This document shows, piece after piece, positions 36,638 through 44,505 of a stretch of DNA of 58,455 nucleotides; within the stretch, counting starts at the first letter, position 1; every line of letters begins with the position of its first letter. The position numbers and the translations under genes were made by a program. The notes below the pieces were generated by a model, which saw only the letters and a program-made list of their open reading frames with translations, was not told where the DNA came from and did no database searches. Source of the DNA: Lachnospiraceae bacterium (lineage in GTDB: Bacteria > Bacillota > Clostridia > Lachnospirales > Lachnospiraceae); contig JAFSCH010000049.1 of the NCBI GenBank assembly GCA_017436865.1, forward strand, positions 1 to 58,455. Reading direction: 5' to 3'.

Positions 36638-37394
36638 AAAAGTAAAACGGTTGTTTGAAGAAGCACAACAGCAGATGTTCATAGAGGAAGAAAGAAAGAA
36701 AAGCGGAATTGCAAATGTGGTACATAGTGCAGACTTAAAACAAAAAAAGACTTGGGCAGGCAGATGGAATGTATTTTGGAATCAGAGTCGCTATATGGAT
36801 AAAACGATATTATGGATACAGCTTTTGGCAGAAGCTATGGTTGCTTTTCTCTTTTGTGTTTTTTGCACTTTGGAAGTGCCAAGACAGGATATGATAGCGT
36901 ATACCATCGTGTGTTCCGGAATGCTGGGAGTTTTGTTGCCGGCAGCATTACACAGAAGCTTTGCTTCTAATATGGCAGAGTTAAGTGAAACCTGCTATTT
37001 CAATACGAAGCAAATGGTAGTGTTGCAAATGATATATTTTGGAATAAGTAGCTTAGTATTTATAACAATTGGAATTTTTTTTGTAGGAGTAAAATGGCAG
37101 ATACCATTGATACAGATTAGCTTATATGGATTGGTTCCCTTTGTGTTGTCGGGGGGCTGTTGCCTTGGCGCATTGTTGACAAAAAAAGGAAGAAGGAATT
37201 CCTATACATTTGCAAGCACGACGCTTTTTTTAGGAATATTTTATATGACACTTGTGTCAATTCCTTGGATTTGTGATTCAACAGTTTTATTTTTGTGGGG
37301 AATCTGTTTGCTCGTAGGAATATTTCTGTTTGGGATACAGCTTGCGCTACTATTTCGTTATATAGATAAGGGAGAAATACTATGCATGAATTAA
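36630..37394 (+). CDS. membrane protein, probable sigma partner
   Basis: A 254-residue protein with about 60 cytoplasmic N-terminal residues, charged and helical (RLFEEAQQQMFIEEERKK), then six predicted membrane helices. I do not recognise a domain. Its place between an ECF sigma gene and ABC genes, with 8-nt and 13-nt overlaps at either side, suggests it holds or senses for the sigma factor. I chose TTG 36630 because GGAGG lies about 9 nt upstream; an earlier in-frame TTG at 36594 lies deep in the sigma gene. Confidence 0.6.
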   Translation: MDKKVKRLFEEAQQQMFIEEERKKSGIANVVHSADLKQKKTWAGRWNVFWNQSRYMDKTILWIQLLAEAMVAFLFCVFCTLEVPRQDMIAYTIVCSGMLGVLLPAALHRSFASNMAELSETCYFNTKQMVVLQMIYFGISSLVFITIGIFFVGVKWQIPLIQISLYGLVPFVLSGGCCLGALLTKKGRRNSYTFASTTLFLGIFYMTLVSIPWICDSTVLFLWGICLLVGIFLFGIQLALLFRYIDKGEILCMN

Positions 37395-38248
37395 GACTTA
37401 TGGATATCGAAAAAAAATATAAGGGTAAGACAGCAGTCGAGAACCTAAACTATACATTTCATCAAGGTGTATACGGACTTCTGGGAGAAAATGGTGCAGG
37501 GAAAACCACCTTAATGCGTATGCTGTGCGGCGTGTTACAGCCAACGCAAGGCAAGGTGTTGTGTGATGATATAGAGATTGAAAAAATGGGAAGTGAATAT
37601 CGCAGACTTTTGGGATATCTGCCGCAGGATTTCGGCTATTATCCGGAATTTAGTGCAGAACGTTTTTTGCAATACATAGCAGCGTTAAAGGCTATTCCCA
37701 AGAAGGAAGCAGATAGCAAAATCAAAGAATTATTAGAAATGGTAGGTCTGACAAAAGAGAGAAAGAAGAAGCTAAAGACCTTTTCGGGTGGAATGTTAAG
37801 ACGTGTAGGGATTGCACAGGCTTTGCTTAACGAGCCGGAAATTCTGATATTAGATGAGCCAACTGCAGGGCTTGACCCAAAAGAGAGAGTACATTTTCGA
37901 AATATCATCAGTTCTTTGGGAAAGAATCGCATCGTAATCTTATCAACCCATATTGTTTCAGATATTGAATACATTGCTGATGAAATTCTGATAATGAAAG
38001 CTGGACAGATTATCCGAAACGGAATACACAAGGAATTGGTAAATGATAAAGAGGTTTCTGTTTGGAAGTGTGTGGTAGAAGAAAAGGAAGTAGAAGAGTT
38101 CCAAGCGAACTATACAGTAAGTAATCTGCGACCGCACGAAGAGAAAACGGAGCTGCGTATCGTATCCAAGGAAGCACCGACGGATACGGCAATCCGCGGG
38201 GAAGTGACACTTGAGGATGTTTATTTATATTATGCACAAAAGGAGTAA
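37382..38248 (+). CDS. ABC transporter ATP-binding protein
   Basis: A 288-residue ATPase for the permease encoded next. Walker A GENGAGKTTLM (about residues 37-47), Q loop LPQDFGYYPEF, signature FSGGMLRRVGIAQ, Walker B ILILDEPTAGLDP and the H-loop STHIV are complete. Residues after 215 form a short C-terminal regulatory extension. GGGAG precedes the ATG. It is one of the CcmA-like ATPases that pair with ABC-2-type permeases; the substrate is unknown. Confidence 0.9.
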   Translation: MHELRLMDIEKKYKGKTAVENLNYTFHQGVYGLLGENGAGKTTLMRMLCGVLQPTQGKVLCDDIEIEKMGSEYRRLLGYLPQDFGYYPEFSAERFLQYIAALKAIPKKEADSKIKELLEMVGLTKERKKKLKTFSGGMLRRVGIAQALLNEPEILILDEPTAGLDPKERVHFRNIISSLGKNRIVILSTHIVSDIEYIADEILIMKAGQIIRNGIHKELVNDKEVSVWKCVVEEKEVEEFQANYTVSNLRPHEEKTELRIVSKEAPTDTAIRGEVTLEDVYLYYAQKE

Positions 38249-38254
38249 TGTGGT

Positions 38255-39334
38255 ATGCGGTTATATAAGATGGAGCTCTATAAGATTTATCATAATAGGG
38301 CATTTATAAAAGCCTGTATAGTTGCATTGGCGATATGGTTTATCTTTTTTTGGTTTGTAGGGGTAGGAGAGGAGATAGCAACCGTAGATGGAGTGTATTA
38401 TCAAGGCTACAAAGCTGTAAAGATAAATCGGCTGATAACAGAAGAATTTAAGGGTGAGCTTACTGATGAAAAATTGGAGAAAATGGTTGAAAAGTATGGT
38501 TTTCCAAGTCTGGTAATAAGGAATTATCCCGGTTTTCGTGATGCAAATTATATTTCAACCTTTGTTACAGACTACTTTACAGATGGATATATGTATGGTT
38601 GGGAAGAGGGAGAATATAAGATTCCTACAAGGCTTTATTCGATAGTAGAGACAGAACTCAGAAAACAGGAAGAGCATATTTATTTTTATTATACAAAAGG
38701 TTGGAATGTTTTATTAGATACGTTTCAAATGGGAATGGTATTGGCAAGTATTGTAATCATAATCGGTGTGTCAGGACTTTTTGCGGAGGAAAGTCAGTTA
38801 AAGGTATTGCCCCTTCTCTTTACAACACAAAAGGGAAAAAGAGAGGATATTGTGGCAAAGCTGTTAGCTGCTTTTACTATGGTAATTAGTCTTTATGCGG
38901 TAATGACTCTACTTGTGATAGGGTTAAGCTATCTTGTATTTGGTTTTGATGGAGCAGAATGTTCCTGCCATTTGGTGACAGGGCAGTATATATGGCTGAA
39001 AATGTCTATAAGTAGTGTTGCAATATTGGTAATGGTAATGGGATTGCTTGGATTGTTATCTCTTTATGCGATGACAGTATGTGTATCCGCACATTGTAGA
39101 AATAACTTTCATTCTGTGGTTTTTACAGCTGCTTGTTGGGGGCTTCCGGTTTTGATTCGAATATGGTTTGGCGGGATTGCATATGTGTTTGTTGCTAGTA
39201 CTCCTATTTTTCTGATTATGTATAATTCTGTTATAGAAATGGTAAGTATATTTGGTGTGGTAGCTGCTTTAGCAATTGTTTGTAGTAGCATTTGTGTAGT
39301 AAATGGATATCTTGCATTTAAAAAGTTAACATGA
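38255..39334 (+). CDS. ABC-2-type permease-like membrane protein
   Basis: A 359-residue protein: one N-terminal membrane helix (about 18-38), an outside region of about 110 residues containing PSLVIRNYPGFRDANY, then five more helices from about residue 160. The layout fits ABC-2 exporter permeases. It begins 7 nt after the ATPase with an AAGGAG site and ends the sigma-controlled operon, followed by a terminator. Substrate unknown. Confidence 0.75.
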   Translation: MRLYKMELYKIYHNRAFIKACIVALAIWFIFFWFVGVGEEIATVDGVYYQGYKAVKINRLITEEFKGELTDEKLEKMVEKYGFPSLVIRNYPGFRDANYISTFVTDYFTDGYMYGWEEGEYKIPTRLYSIVETELRKQEEHIYFYYTKGWNVLLDTFQMGMVLASIVIIIGVSGLFAEESQLKVLPLLFTTQKGKREDIVAKLLAAFTMVISLYAVMTLLVIGLSYLVFGFDGAECSCHLVTGQYIWLKMSISSVAILVMVMGLLGLLSLYAMTVCVSAHCRNNFHSVVFTAACWGLPVLIRIWFGGIAYVFVASTPIFLIMYNSVIEMVSIFGVVAALAIVCSSICVVNGYLAFKKLT

Positions 39335-39356
39335 GAATTTTATATTGATATGTGAT

Positions 39357-39386
39357 AAAAAGGAGCGATTTATTTTGCTCCTTTTT
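39357..39386 (+). terminator. intrinsic terminator after the second sigma operon
   Basis: AAAAGGAGC and GCTCCTTTT pair around a 10-nt loop, followed by T residues. Downstream, TGGAAAGTGTTTG resembles the start of repeat copy B and may be a decayed copy. Confidence 0.8.
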
Positions 39387-39427
39387 GTGCGTCTGGAAAG
39401 TGTTTGAAGGTATCGACAAAAGATTAA

Positions 39428-39470
39428 AGTGACTTTAGTCACTGTGACAGAAGAAAAAGACTGTTATATT
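39428..39470 (+). promoter_or_regulatory. Crp/Fnr-type palindrome and promoter of the ferredoxin operon
   Basis: AGTGAC-TTTA-GTCACT (39428-39443) is a perfect palindrome. The -10 box is TATATT (39465-39470), giving a start near 39477. The palindrome centre then lies at about -41.5, the class II activator position. There is no good -35 box, as expected for an activated promoter. Confidence 0.65.
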
Positions 39471-39516
39471 AATAATGCAAGGAGCAATAAGGAAGCAGAA
39501 AAGAGAGGGGTTACAA

Positions 39517-39714
39517 ATGAAGAAGAGAGCAATTGTTGATAAAAAGCTTTGTGTCGCTTGTGGGTGTTGTATGAAAGCGTGTAGGCTGGGAGCTATCAGC
39601 ATTCCAAATGGAGTATGCGCAGTAATAGACACAGAGAAATGTGTTGGATGTGGAATGTGTGCTCAAAAGTGTCCAGCAAGTGTTATTTCGTTGGAGGTGG
39701 TTGCAGATGAATAA
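39517..39714 (+). CDS. small 2[4Fe-4S] ferredoxin
   Basis: A 65-residue electron carrier with two four-cysteine motifs: CVACGCCMKAC at about residues 12-22 and CVGCGMCAQKCP at about 42-53. In the first motif the usual Pro after the fourth Cys is Arg. The ATG at 39517 follows GAGGGG; a longer in-frame start at 39475 would place the start codon on the predicted transcription start. It overlaps the next gene by 8 nt. It lies under the predicted Crp/Fnr site. Confidence 0.85.
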   Translation: MKKRAIVDKKLCVACGCCMKACRLGAISIPNGVCAVIDTEKCVGCGMCAQKCPASVISLEVVADE

Positions 39715-40315
39715 AAAGAAATGGTATGACTACCTGTGGATTTTTTCAACGGTATATCTAATGTTAGGATTTTTCAATATCATGTTTGCATGGTTTGGAT
39801 TAATCTGCTTTATTACGCCACTTCTTATTTCCATAGTAAAAGGAAATAAAGCATATTGCAATAAATATTGTGGCAGAGGACAACTGTTCTCCATGCTTGG
39901 TGGTAGATTTGGATTATCACGAAAAAAAGATATGCTAAAGTGGATGAGAACCCCGTATTTTCGATATGGATTTTTAGTATTTTTTCTGATTATGTTTGGA
40001 GTAATGCTTTGGAATACTTACTTGGTATTTATAGGGGCACAAGACCTAAAACAAGTAGTTACTTTATTGTGGACGTTTAAGGTACCTTGGCAGTGGGCGT
40101 ATCATGGTACGTTACTTTCTCCTGGTGTGGCACAGTTTGCATTCGGGTTTTACAGTGTAATGCTGACTTCTACCATATTGGGACTGATTACAATGATGTT
40201 GTTTAAACCACGCTCATGGTGCGTATACTGTCCTATGGGAACTATGACACAAATGATATGTAAAATGAAAGCTAACGATGAAGTTACCGAATCGTTACAA
40301 ATAAAGGAAAAATAA
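39707..40315 (+). CDS. membrane protein with cysteine motifs (NapH/CcoG-like half)
   Basis: A 202-residue protein with about five membrane helices. Two cysteine clusters face the cytoplasm: YCNKYCGRGQ at about residues 51-60 and WCVYCPMGTMTQMIC near residue 175-189. This resembles the membrane iron-sulfur proteins of the NapH/CcoG group, which pass electrons across the membrane, but fewer cysteines are present. GGAGG precedes the ATG inside the end of the ferredoxin gene, so the two likely work together. The electron donor and acceptor are unknown. Confidence 0.65.
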   Translation: MNKKKWYDYLWIFSTVYLMLGFFNIMFAWFGLICFITPLLISIVKGNKAYCNKYCGRGQLFSMLGGRFGLSRKKDMLKWMRTPYFRYGFLVFFLIMFGVMLWNTYLVFIGAQDLKQVVTLLWTFKVPWQWAYHGTLLSPGVAQFAFGFYSVMLTSTILGLITMMLFKPRSWCVYCPMGTMTQMICKMKANDEVTESLQIKEK

Positions 40316-40328
40316 GGAGGAAAATGAA

Positions 40329-40640
40329 ATGGAAGTTATGAAATTAAACAATGAAAATTTTGAACAAGAGGTACAGAATCAATCAGGAATCGTGTTGGTG
40401 GACTTTTATGCAGAGTGGTGTGGTCCTTGCAAGATGTTATCACCTATTGTGGATGAGATTGCAGAGGAACGCACAGACATTAAGGTTGGTAAAGTAAATG
40501 TTGATGAAAGCTCTGAGTTAGCAGTACAGTACAGAGTTATGAGTGTACCAACCTTGATAGTTATGCGGGATGGAAAAGAGCATGCAAGGGCAGTTGGTTA
40601 TAAAGCAAAGCAGGAAATCTTATCCATGCTTAATGCGTAA
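40329..40640 (+). CDS. trxA: thioredoxin
   Basis: A 103-residue disulfide reductant of normal length. Active site WCGPC at residues 30-34, the cis-Pro motif VPTL around residue 75, and the usual VDFYAEW lead-in. AAGGAGG lies 8 nt before ATG 40329. It ends the predicted ferredoxin operon. Its 3' end overlaps the convergent Crp/Fnr gene by 11 nt. Grouping with iron-sulfur membrane proteins suggests it is reduced by, or hands electrons to, that pathway. Confidence 0.93.
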   Translation: MEVMKLNNENFEQEVQNQSGIVLVDFYAEWCGPCKMLSPIVDEIAEERTDIKVGKVNVDESSELAVQYRVMSVPTLIVMRDGKEHARAVGYKAKQEILSMLNA

Positions 40641-41295
40641 GTTGTTGCAGCTTTGCTTTGTCAGTAATATAAATACCTTTTCGCGTCACGTTTAAGATTC
40701 CGTCTGCGGCAAAATGCTTTAACATACGCGTTATGACTTCACGGGCGGTTCCGAGATGACGTGCAATCTGCTCGTGAGTCATAGTTATGGTATCTGTGCT
40801 ACTTGACACAATTTCATCATATAAAAAGATGGCAAGTCTTTTGTCCATACTCATAAAGACAATTTGCTGTAAAATCCACATAACATCGGAGAAACGAGAA
40901 ACAGCAGTTTCCAGTGCAAAAATTTTTACAGCAGACACTCTTTCGCTGATTGTATGGAAGGCAGCGGCATTTATCATATAGCATTCACTTGGTTCTTCTG
41001 CATCGATATAGACATCAAAGGTGATACTCTGTAGTACACAGGAAGCAGAGAGCATACAAACTTCTCCGGGAGAGAGGCGATAAAGAGTAATTTCTTTACC
41101 ATCTTCTGAGAGCATATATAAACGGAGTTTACCACTTTTTACAATATATAATCCAGTACATTCTGTGTTGCTATGAACGGCTTGCTCTTTATCGAAATAA
41201 ACCTTGGAGGAATGAGTACACAGAAATTCTTTGTCGCTTTTAGAAAGTGTATTCCAAAATGGAAAACAGTCATTATAAATAGATTCAAAATTCAC
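40630..41295 (-). CDS. Crp/Fnr-family transcriptional regulator
   Basis: A 221-residue regulator. The cyclic-nucleotide-binding-like beta roll (about 20-120) includes LYIVKSGKLRLYMLSEDGKE and SPGEVCML. A long dimer helix and a winged helix-turn-helix follow, with HEQIARHLGTAREVITRML at about 174-192. The recognition helix has the RE...R pattern of CRP, which reads GTGA/TCAC. That is exactly the half-site of the palindrome at 39428, so this protein is the likely activator of the converging ferredoxin-thioredoxin operon. No Fnr-type N-terminal cysteine cluster is seen. The start is GTG 41295 behind GGAGG. Confidence 0.87.
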   Translation of the reverse strand: MNFESIYNDCFPFWNTLSKSDKEFLCTHSSKVYFDKEQAVHSNTECTGLYIVKSGKLRLYMLSEDGKEITLYRLSPGEVCMLSASCVLQSITFDVYIDAEEPSECYMINAAAFHTISERVSAVKIFALETAVSRFSDVMWILQQIVFMSMDKRLAIFLYDEIVSSSTDTITMTHEQIARHLGTAREVITRMLKHFAADGILNVTRKGIYITDKAKLQQLTH

Positions 41296-41383
41296 GTAAG
41301 TAACCTCCTTGTATGGTGTTATGTCTTTTTAGTATAACAAATATATAAGTTTAAGGAAAGAGCAAGGGATTTGTTCATGAAAG

Positions 41384-41415
41384 AAACCGCAAAGAGAATA
41401 CTAACTTTGCGGTTT
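41384..41415 (-). terminator. terminator after cotJC
   Basis: AAACCGCAAAG and CTTTGCGGTTT pair around a 10-nt loop. Read on the reverse strand it lies 16 nt after the cotJC stop and is followed by a T-rich sequence. Confidence 0.75.
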
Positions 41416-41431
41416 ACTTAAATAGTGTTAT

Positions 41432-42049
41432 TTACAGTTTATTATCAAACATCTTTTTATCAAATTCCGCATTGAAATAATAGAAATTCTTCGAATCGAG
41501 CTTCTCCTTTGTCATTTCAATGGCTTCGCCGAAACGCTGGAAATGAACGATTTCTCTTGCACGAAGGAACTTTAATGGTGCTCTGACATCAGGATCATCA
41601 ATCACACGCAGAAGATTGTCATAAACAGTACGTGCCTTTTGCTCTGCGGCAAGGTTCTCATATAGGTCAGCAAAAACATCACCCTTGGACTGGAATTCTA
41701 AGGAAGTAAAAGGAACGCCTGCTGCCGCCTGAGGCCATAAACCGGTGGTGTGGTCAATATAGTAAGCATCGAAACCGGCTGTTTTTGCCTGTTCAGGAGT
41801 AAGGTTCTTGGTAAGCTGATAAACCATGGCACAGATAATCTCCATATGGTTGATTTCTTCCGTACCGATATCAGTTAAAAGTCCTCCTACCTTTTTCACA
41901 GGCATGGAATAACGCTGTGCAAGGTAACGCATAGAAGCGCTAAGCTCCCCGTCAGGTCCACCATACTGACTGATAATCAGCTGTGCAGTCTTGGGGCAGG
42001 TCTTTTGAATCTTTACAGGATATTGCAATCTTTTTTCATAAGCCCACAT
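41432..42049 (-). CDS. cotJC: spore coat protein CotJC (manganese-catalase family)
   Basis: A 205-residue ferritin-fold protein of the coat-associated manganese catalase family. It begins MWAYEKRLQYPVKI, as CotJC proteins do, and has the metal-ligand helices GTEEINHMEII, ENLAAEQKART and REIVHFQRFGEA. The start is ATG 42049, which overlaps the upstream stop (TAATG), with AAGGAGGG 8 nt before it; the in-frame ATG at 42070 is part of that upstream sequence. It is expressed in the mother cell in known spore formers and points to a sporulating organism. Confidence 0.93.
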   Translation of the reverse strand: MWAYEKRLQYPVKIQKTCPKTAQLIISQYGGPDGELSASMRYLAQRYSMPVKKVGGLLTDIGTEEINHMEIICAMVYQLTKNLTPEQAKTAGFDAYYIDHTTGLWPQAAAGVPFTSLEFQSKGDVFADLYENLAAEQKARTVYDNLLRVIDDPDVRAPLKFLRAREIVHFQRFGEAIEMTKEKLDSKNFYYFNAEFDKKMFDNKL

Positions 42050-42489
42050 TAGATAAGCCCTCCTTCCCATGGCATTGGTCCTTCATCCCATTCGTACTTC
42101 TGGGAGTCAGGATTTCCGGTTACAATAGATAACTGAGTTAATGCGTTGTATTTGGACGCATAATCAGCAAGGGCATCCAGACGTCTTTGTAAAAGCTCTT
42201 TCATCAGCTTAATACCGTTTTGACAGTCGGGATGTGTGTCGAGATAAAGCGTCAGGTCATTGATGGCAAAGCCAACCATTGCTATTTCATTCATTGCCTT
42301 TTCACGCTCTGAGAGCCTGGAAAGGGTGGTACTGTCGCAGAAGGGACAAGGAATATCCTCTGCTGCAAAAAAGTTCATATTTAAACAAGGGAAAATCGTA
42401 CCATTATATAAGGCAGAGCCCAGTTCATACGGCTCGCACCATTCCTGCTTAGGAAATGTTCCCATAGCTAAAGTAATGGAATCTTTCAT
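42049..42489 (-). CDS. CotJA-CotJB fusion, spore coat assembly protein
   Basis: A 146-residue protein that joins two coat proteins usually encoded apart. Residues about 8-45 (MGTFPKQEWCEPYELGSAL, then YNGTIFPCLNMNFF) match CotJA. After a linker with CPFC, residues about 60-146 match CotJB, with NEIAMVGFAINDLTLYLDTH and the C-terminal KYEWDEGPMPWEGG. GGAGG lies 8 nt before ATG 42489; the ATG at 42504 overlaps that site. The stop overlaps the cotJC start. It should localise CotJC in the spore coat. No vegetative promoter is visible, consistent with a sporulation sigma factor, though I could not identify its box. Confidence 0.85.
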   Translation of the reverse strand: MKDSITLAMGTFPKQEWCEPYELGSALYNGTIFPCLNMNFFAAEDIPCPFCDSTTLSRLSEREKAMNEIAMVGFAINDLTLYLDTHPDCQNGIKLMKELLQRRLDALADYASKYNALTQLSIVTGNPDSQKYEWDEGPMPWEGGLI

Positions 42490-42615
42490 AAGAAATACCT
42501 CCATATGAATTATGATAATGAATAAGTTACACTATTATTTTTTGAAGGTTTAGTATAAATATGCTGGACTTTTCTGGCTGTAAATTTTATTCTGGTTTTG
42601 CAAAAAATGGTAAAG

Positions 42616-42644
42616 TTGACATAATTTTTGCATAGTGATATGTT
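42616..42644 (+). promoter_or_regulatory. promoter of the acetyltransferase gene
   Basis: TTGACA (42616-42621), a 17-nt spacer and TATGTT (42639-42644), leaving a leader of about 23 nt. Confidence 0.75.
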
Positions 42645-42673
42645 AGTACGAAAAAGAAAAGAGGAGAGTTGTT

Positions 42674-43219
42674 ATGAAATACTATGAAAAGATTATCTTA
42701 AAAAATGGAAAAGAATGTATACTTCGAAATGCAACGGCAGCAGATGCGAAGGAAATAAAGGTACATAGAATTATCGTCGCAGGAGAAACAGATTATATGC
42801 TTCGTTATCCGGATGAGCTTACCATGACGGAAGAAGAGGAAGCAAAGACGCTGGAAAAGAAGGAAAACAGTGTAGATGAGATGATGCTGATTGCAGAAAT
42901 AGATGGAAAGCTTGTAGCGAATGCAGGCATATACCCGATTGGCAGATTCGACCGCATAAAGCACAAGGCTGACTTTGGTGTTTCTGTTAAGAAAGCATAT
43001 TGGGGAATGGGATTAGGAACTATCATGCTAGAGCGTATGATAGACATTGCCAGAACTGCCGGATATGAAAAGCTTAATTTAGAAGTAATCGAAGGAAATG
43101 AAAGTGCTATTAGGATATATGAAAAATATGGGTTTAAGCTATATGGAACAGAGGAAAAGGGATTTCGTTATCGTAATCATACCTACGCTGCAATCCATCA
43201 TATGCATCTTGAATTATAG
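42674..43219 (+). CDS. GNAT-family N-acetyltransferase
   Basis: A 181-residue acetyl-CoA-dependent acetyltransferase. The N-terminal half has LRNATAADAKEIKVHR, and motif A at about 103-125 includes GVSVKKAYWGMGLGTIML with the pyrophosphate-binding GMGLG loop. Motif B follows as LEVIEGNESAIRIYEKYGF. Length and layout match the RimJ/RimL-like or spermidine acetyltransferase branch; the substrate is unknown. A GAGGAGAG site precedes the ATG. It is monocistronic, with the MerR promoter right after it. Confidence 0.87.
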   Translation: MKYYEKIILKNGKECILRNATAADAKEIKVHRIIVAGETDYMLRYPDELTMTEEEEAKTLEKKENSVDEMMLIAEIDGKLVANAGIYPIGRFDRIKHKADFGVSVKKAYWGMGLGTIMLERMIDIARTAGYEKLNLEVIEGNESAIRIYEKYGFKLYGTEEKGFRYRNHTYAAIHHMHLEL

Positions 43220-43237
43220 AAATGATAAGAAAAAGGC

Positions 43238-43268
43238 TTGACCGTTACCTAACGTAACCCATTATGAT
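43238..43268 (+). promoter_or_regulatory. MerR-type promoter/operator with a 19-bp spacer
   Basis: TTGACC (43238-43243) and TATGAT (43263-43268) are 19 bp apart, and GTTAC-CTAAC-GTAAC forms an inverted repeat inside the spacer. A long spacer with a central dyad is the hallmark of promoters twisted open by MerR proteins. It drives the MerR gene itself. Confidence 0.82.
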
Positions 43269-43294
43269 AGAGATATCAAGAGGAGGTTACTAAT

Positions 43295-44491
43295 ATGGGA
43301 GAAACGTTATATACAGCCGGAGAAATTGCAAAAATCGCAGGTGTATCTCTGCGAACCATTCGCTTTTATGATGCAAAGGGGTTATTGAAGCCGGTGTCTT
43401 ATTCGGAAGCCGGATATCGTTATTATAATCAGGAGTCGCTTGTTATTTTGCAAAGAATTCTGATGTTAAAATATCTAGGATTTTCCCTGCAACAGATTGA
43501 AACCATGATACAGGATGACATTGCGACCAAAAAAGATATGAATGAACAGCTTGCGGAGCAGAAGCAGCTTTTGCAGGAGAAAAAGGTGCAGCTTGAACAA
43601 ATGATTGCAACGATTGAGATTATGGAAAAGAGTGAAGAAGAGAATAGATGGAGCTATCTGGTTCATTTACTGAATCTGCTTACGGATGAAGAAAAGATTC
43701 AGGAGCAGTATAAGAATTCCACGAATCTGGAAAAACGTATCAGAATCCATGATTACAGCACCAGCAGTCAGGACTGGATGGACTGGGTTCATGACAAAAT
43801 GGAGCTTAGAGAAGGTACAACGGTATTAGAGCTAGGGTGCGGAACCGGCTTATTATGGCTGAAAAATATACATAAATTACCACAAGGACTTCACTTGATT
43901 CTGACAGACCGTTCCGAGGGAATGCTAGAGGAGACAAGGATGAATCTTGTAGTGTATGAAGACTTGTTGCAGGAACGCAATATTACCATAGAATATCATG
44001 TGATGGATGCGAATGAGCTTTTCCTGGAAGCGGGAGGGTATGATTATATTATTGCCAATCATATGCTCTATCATGTGAAAAATCGTGAGGCATGCTTACA
44101 GGCAATTGAAAAAGCGTTAAAGCCAAACGGAACCTTTTTCTGTTCTACGGTAGGGAATACCCATATGCGTGAGTTGCATGAGCTGGTGGCAGCTTTTGAC
44201 ACCAGAATAGAAATGCCGTCGATTAATTTTACCGTTGGCTTTCAGCTAGAAAATGCCAAGCCACAGCTACATAAGTTCTTTTCGAAGGTAGAGCGTTTTG
44301 ACCATGAAAATGACTTGATTGTAGATAATGCGGACAGTATCTATGATTATGTCTATTCCTATCCTGGAAATGCTCCTTTTATTCTTTCGCAGCGTGGTGA
44401 GGAATTCCGCCAAATGCTACAGGACAAGCTGGAAAAAGAGGGAGCAATCTTTATTCATAAGTCAACTGGAATGTTCGTGTGTAGGAAGTAA
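43295..44491 (+). CDS. MerR regulator fused to a SAM-dependent methyltransferase
   Basis: A 398-residue fusion. Residues 5-75 form a MerR winged helix (AGEIAKIAGVSLRTIRFYD, then GYRYYNQE). Residues 80-115 make the coiled-coil dimer helix. Residues from about 150 form a class I methyltransferase with motif I VLELGCGTG at 177-185 and DYIIANHMLYHV as the motif IV region. The MerR effector domain is thus replaced by an enzyme-like domain, which could bind SAM or a toxic acceptor as the inducer. GGAGG precedes the ATG. A second methyltransferase follows 15 nt later in the same unit. Confidence 0.9.
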   Translation: MGETLYTAGEIAKIAGVSLRTIRFYDAKGLLKPVSYSEAGYRYYNQESLVILQRILMLKYLGFSLQQIETMIQDDIATKKDMNEQLAEQKQLLQEKKVQLEQMIATIEIMEKSEEENRWSYLVHLLNLLTDEEKIQEQYKNSTNLEKRIRIHDYSTSSQDWMDWVHDKMELREGTTVLELGCGTGLLWLKNIHKLPQGLHLILTDRSEGMLEETRMNLVVYEDLLQERNITIEYHVMDANELFLEAGGYDYIIANHMLYHVKNREACLQAIEKALKPNGTFFCSTVGNTHMRELHELVAAFDTRIEMPSINFTVGFQLENAKPQLHKFFSKVERFDHENDLIVDNADSIYDYVYSYPGNAPFILSQRGEEFRQMLQDKLEKEGAIFIHKSTGMFVCRK

Positions 44492-44505
44492 GGGAGGATG
44501 AGACG

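Noticed and set aside
42490-42600. Sporulation sigma-E/K promoter for the cotJ genes
   Set aside because: I looked for the typical boxes on the reverse strand but found no pair with correct spacing, so none is called.
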